A stretch of 64,000 nt of DNA from an uncultured Clostridia bacterium. Its GTDB lineage: Bacteria; Bacillota; Clostridia; TANB77; CAG-508. Positions 63,952-64,000 of this stretch are shown piece after piece (within the stretch, counting starts at the first letter, position 1; each line of letters opens with the position of its first letter). The notes under the pieces are model-generated. The model saw only the letters and a list, made by a program, of their open reading frames with translations, was not told the origin of the DNA and did not search any database. The position numbers and the translations under genes are program-made. Location of the stretch: the NCBI GenBank assembly GCA_949155365.1, contig CASCUT010000005.1, positions 29,092 through 93,091 on the forward strand, read 5' to 3'.

Positions 63952-64000
63952 ATAAATCGCCTCTTTAAAATTTATGAAAAAACCATAAAAAAATACCCAA

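Noticed and set aside
1..64000. CRISPR array
   Set aside because: The only regularly spaced repeats are the coding 261-bp units in the coiled-coil gene and scattered REP-like palindromes; no short repeats with unique spacers or cas genes are seen.

Overview
This window looks like a chromosomal segment of an AT-rich, spore-forming, gut-type Firmicute of the class Clostridia. The evidence is a cotJA-cotJB-cotJC spore-coat operon, a PolC-type DNA polymerase III, the pyrH-frr-uppS-cdsA-rseP-polC and ylxM-ffh-rpsP-khpA-rimM-trmD-rplS gene orders, a bile salt hydrolase-like enzyme, and strongly A/T-biased codons. TGA is used as a stop, so code 11 applies in that respect. No rRNA, tRNA or CRISPR array was recognised.

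Layout. 1-9.1 kb: metabolic and envelope genes (nitroreductase, TfoX-like, membrane glycosyltransferase, GH15, choloylglycine hydrolase) and a GntR-controlled ABC transporter. 9.1-13.9 kb: an antirepressor remnant and an FtsX-like permease with its ATPase. 14-19.8 kb: DUF362, hemolysin III, Na/Ca exchanger, MATE and polysaccharide deacetylase. 20-26 kb: a foreign-looking orphan gene, a VanRS-like two-component system, a C39 peptidase and a GGDEF-EAL protein. 26-36 kb: unknown small genes, acyl-CoA ligase, HD protein, and a cassette pairing a radical SAM-JAMM fusion with a small beta-grasp-like protein. 35.7-54.8 kb: the core replication/translation/lipid block, interrupted by a 1411-residue coiled-coil gene and a sortase with its LPQTG protein. 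55-61 kb: folA, thyX, Nudix, radical SAM, thioesterase and a RelA-like protein. 61-64 kb: the cotJ operon, broken inside cotJC by an element carrying a large serine recombinase.

Most striking signal. Six otherwise intact genes (polC, ffh, cdsA, a sortase, an FtsX-like permease and a DUF1294 gene) are each split by one extra C. In every case the reading frame meets a CGG codon and the protein resumes in the +1 frame with a GGN glycine codon. By eye, no other in-frame CGG occurs in the recognisable core genes. The only other seven in-frame CGGs fall in five accessory or unknown genes, several of which have foreign-looking codon use. This fits a CGG codon that is poorly decoded or unassigned in this organism, with CGGN read as glycine by +1 frameshifting or four-base decoding. 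A systematic sequencing artefact is the main alternative.

Second, the large serine recombinase element sits exactly where cotJC is truncated. This recalls skin-type elements that are excised in the mother cell to rebuild a sporulation gene.
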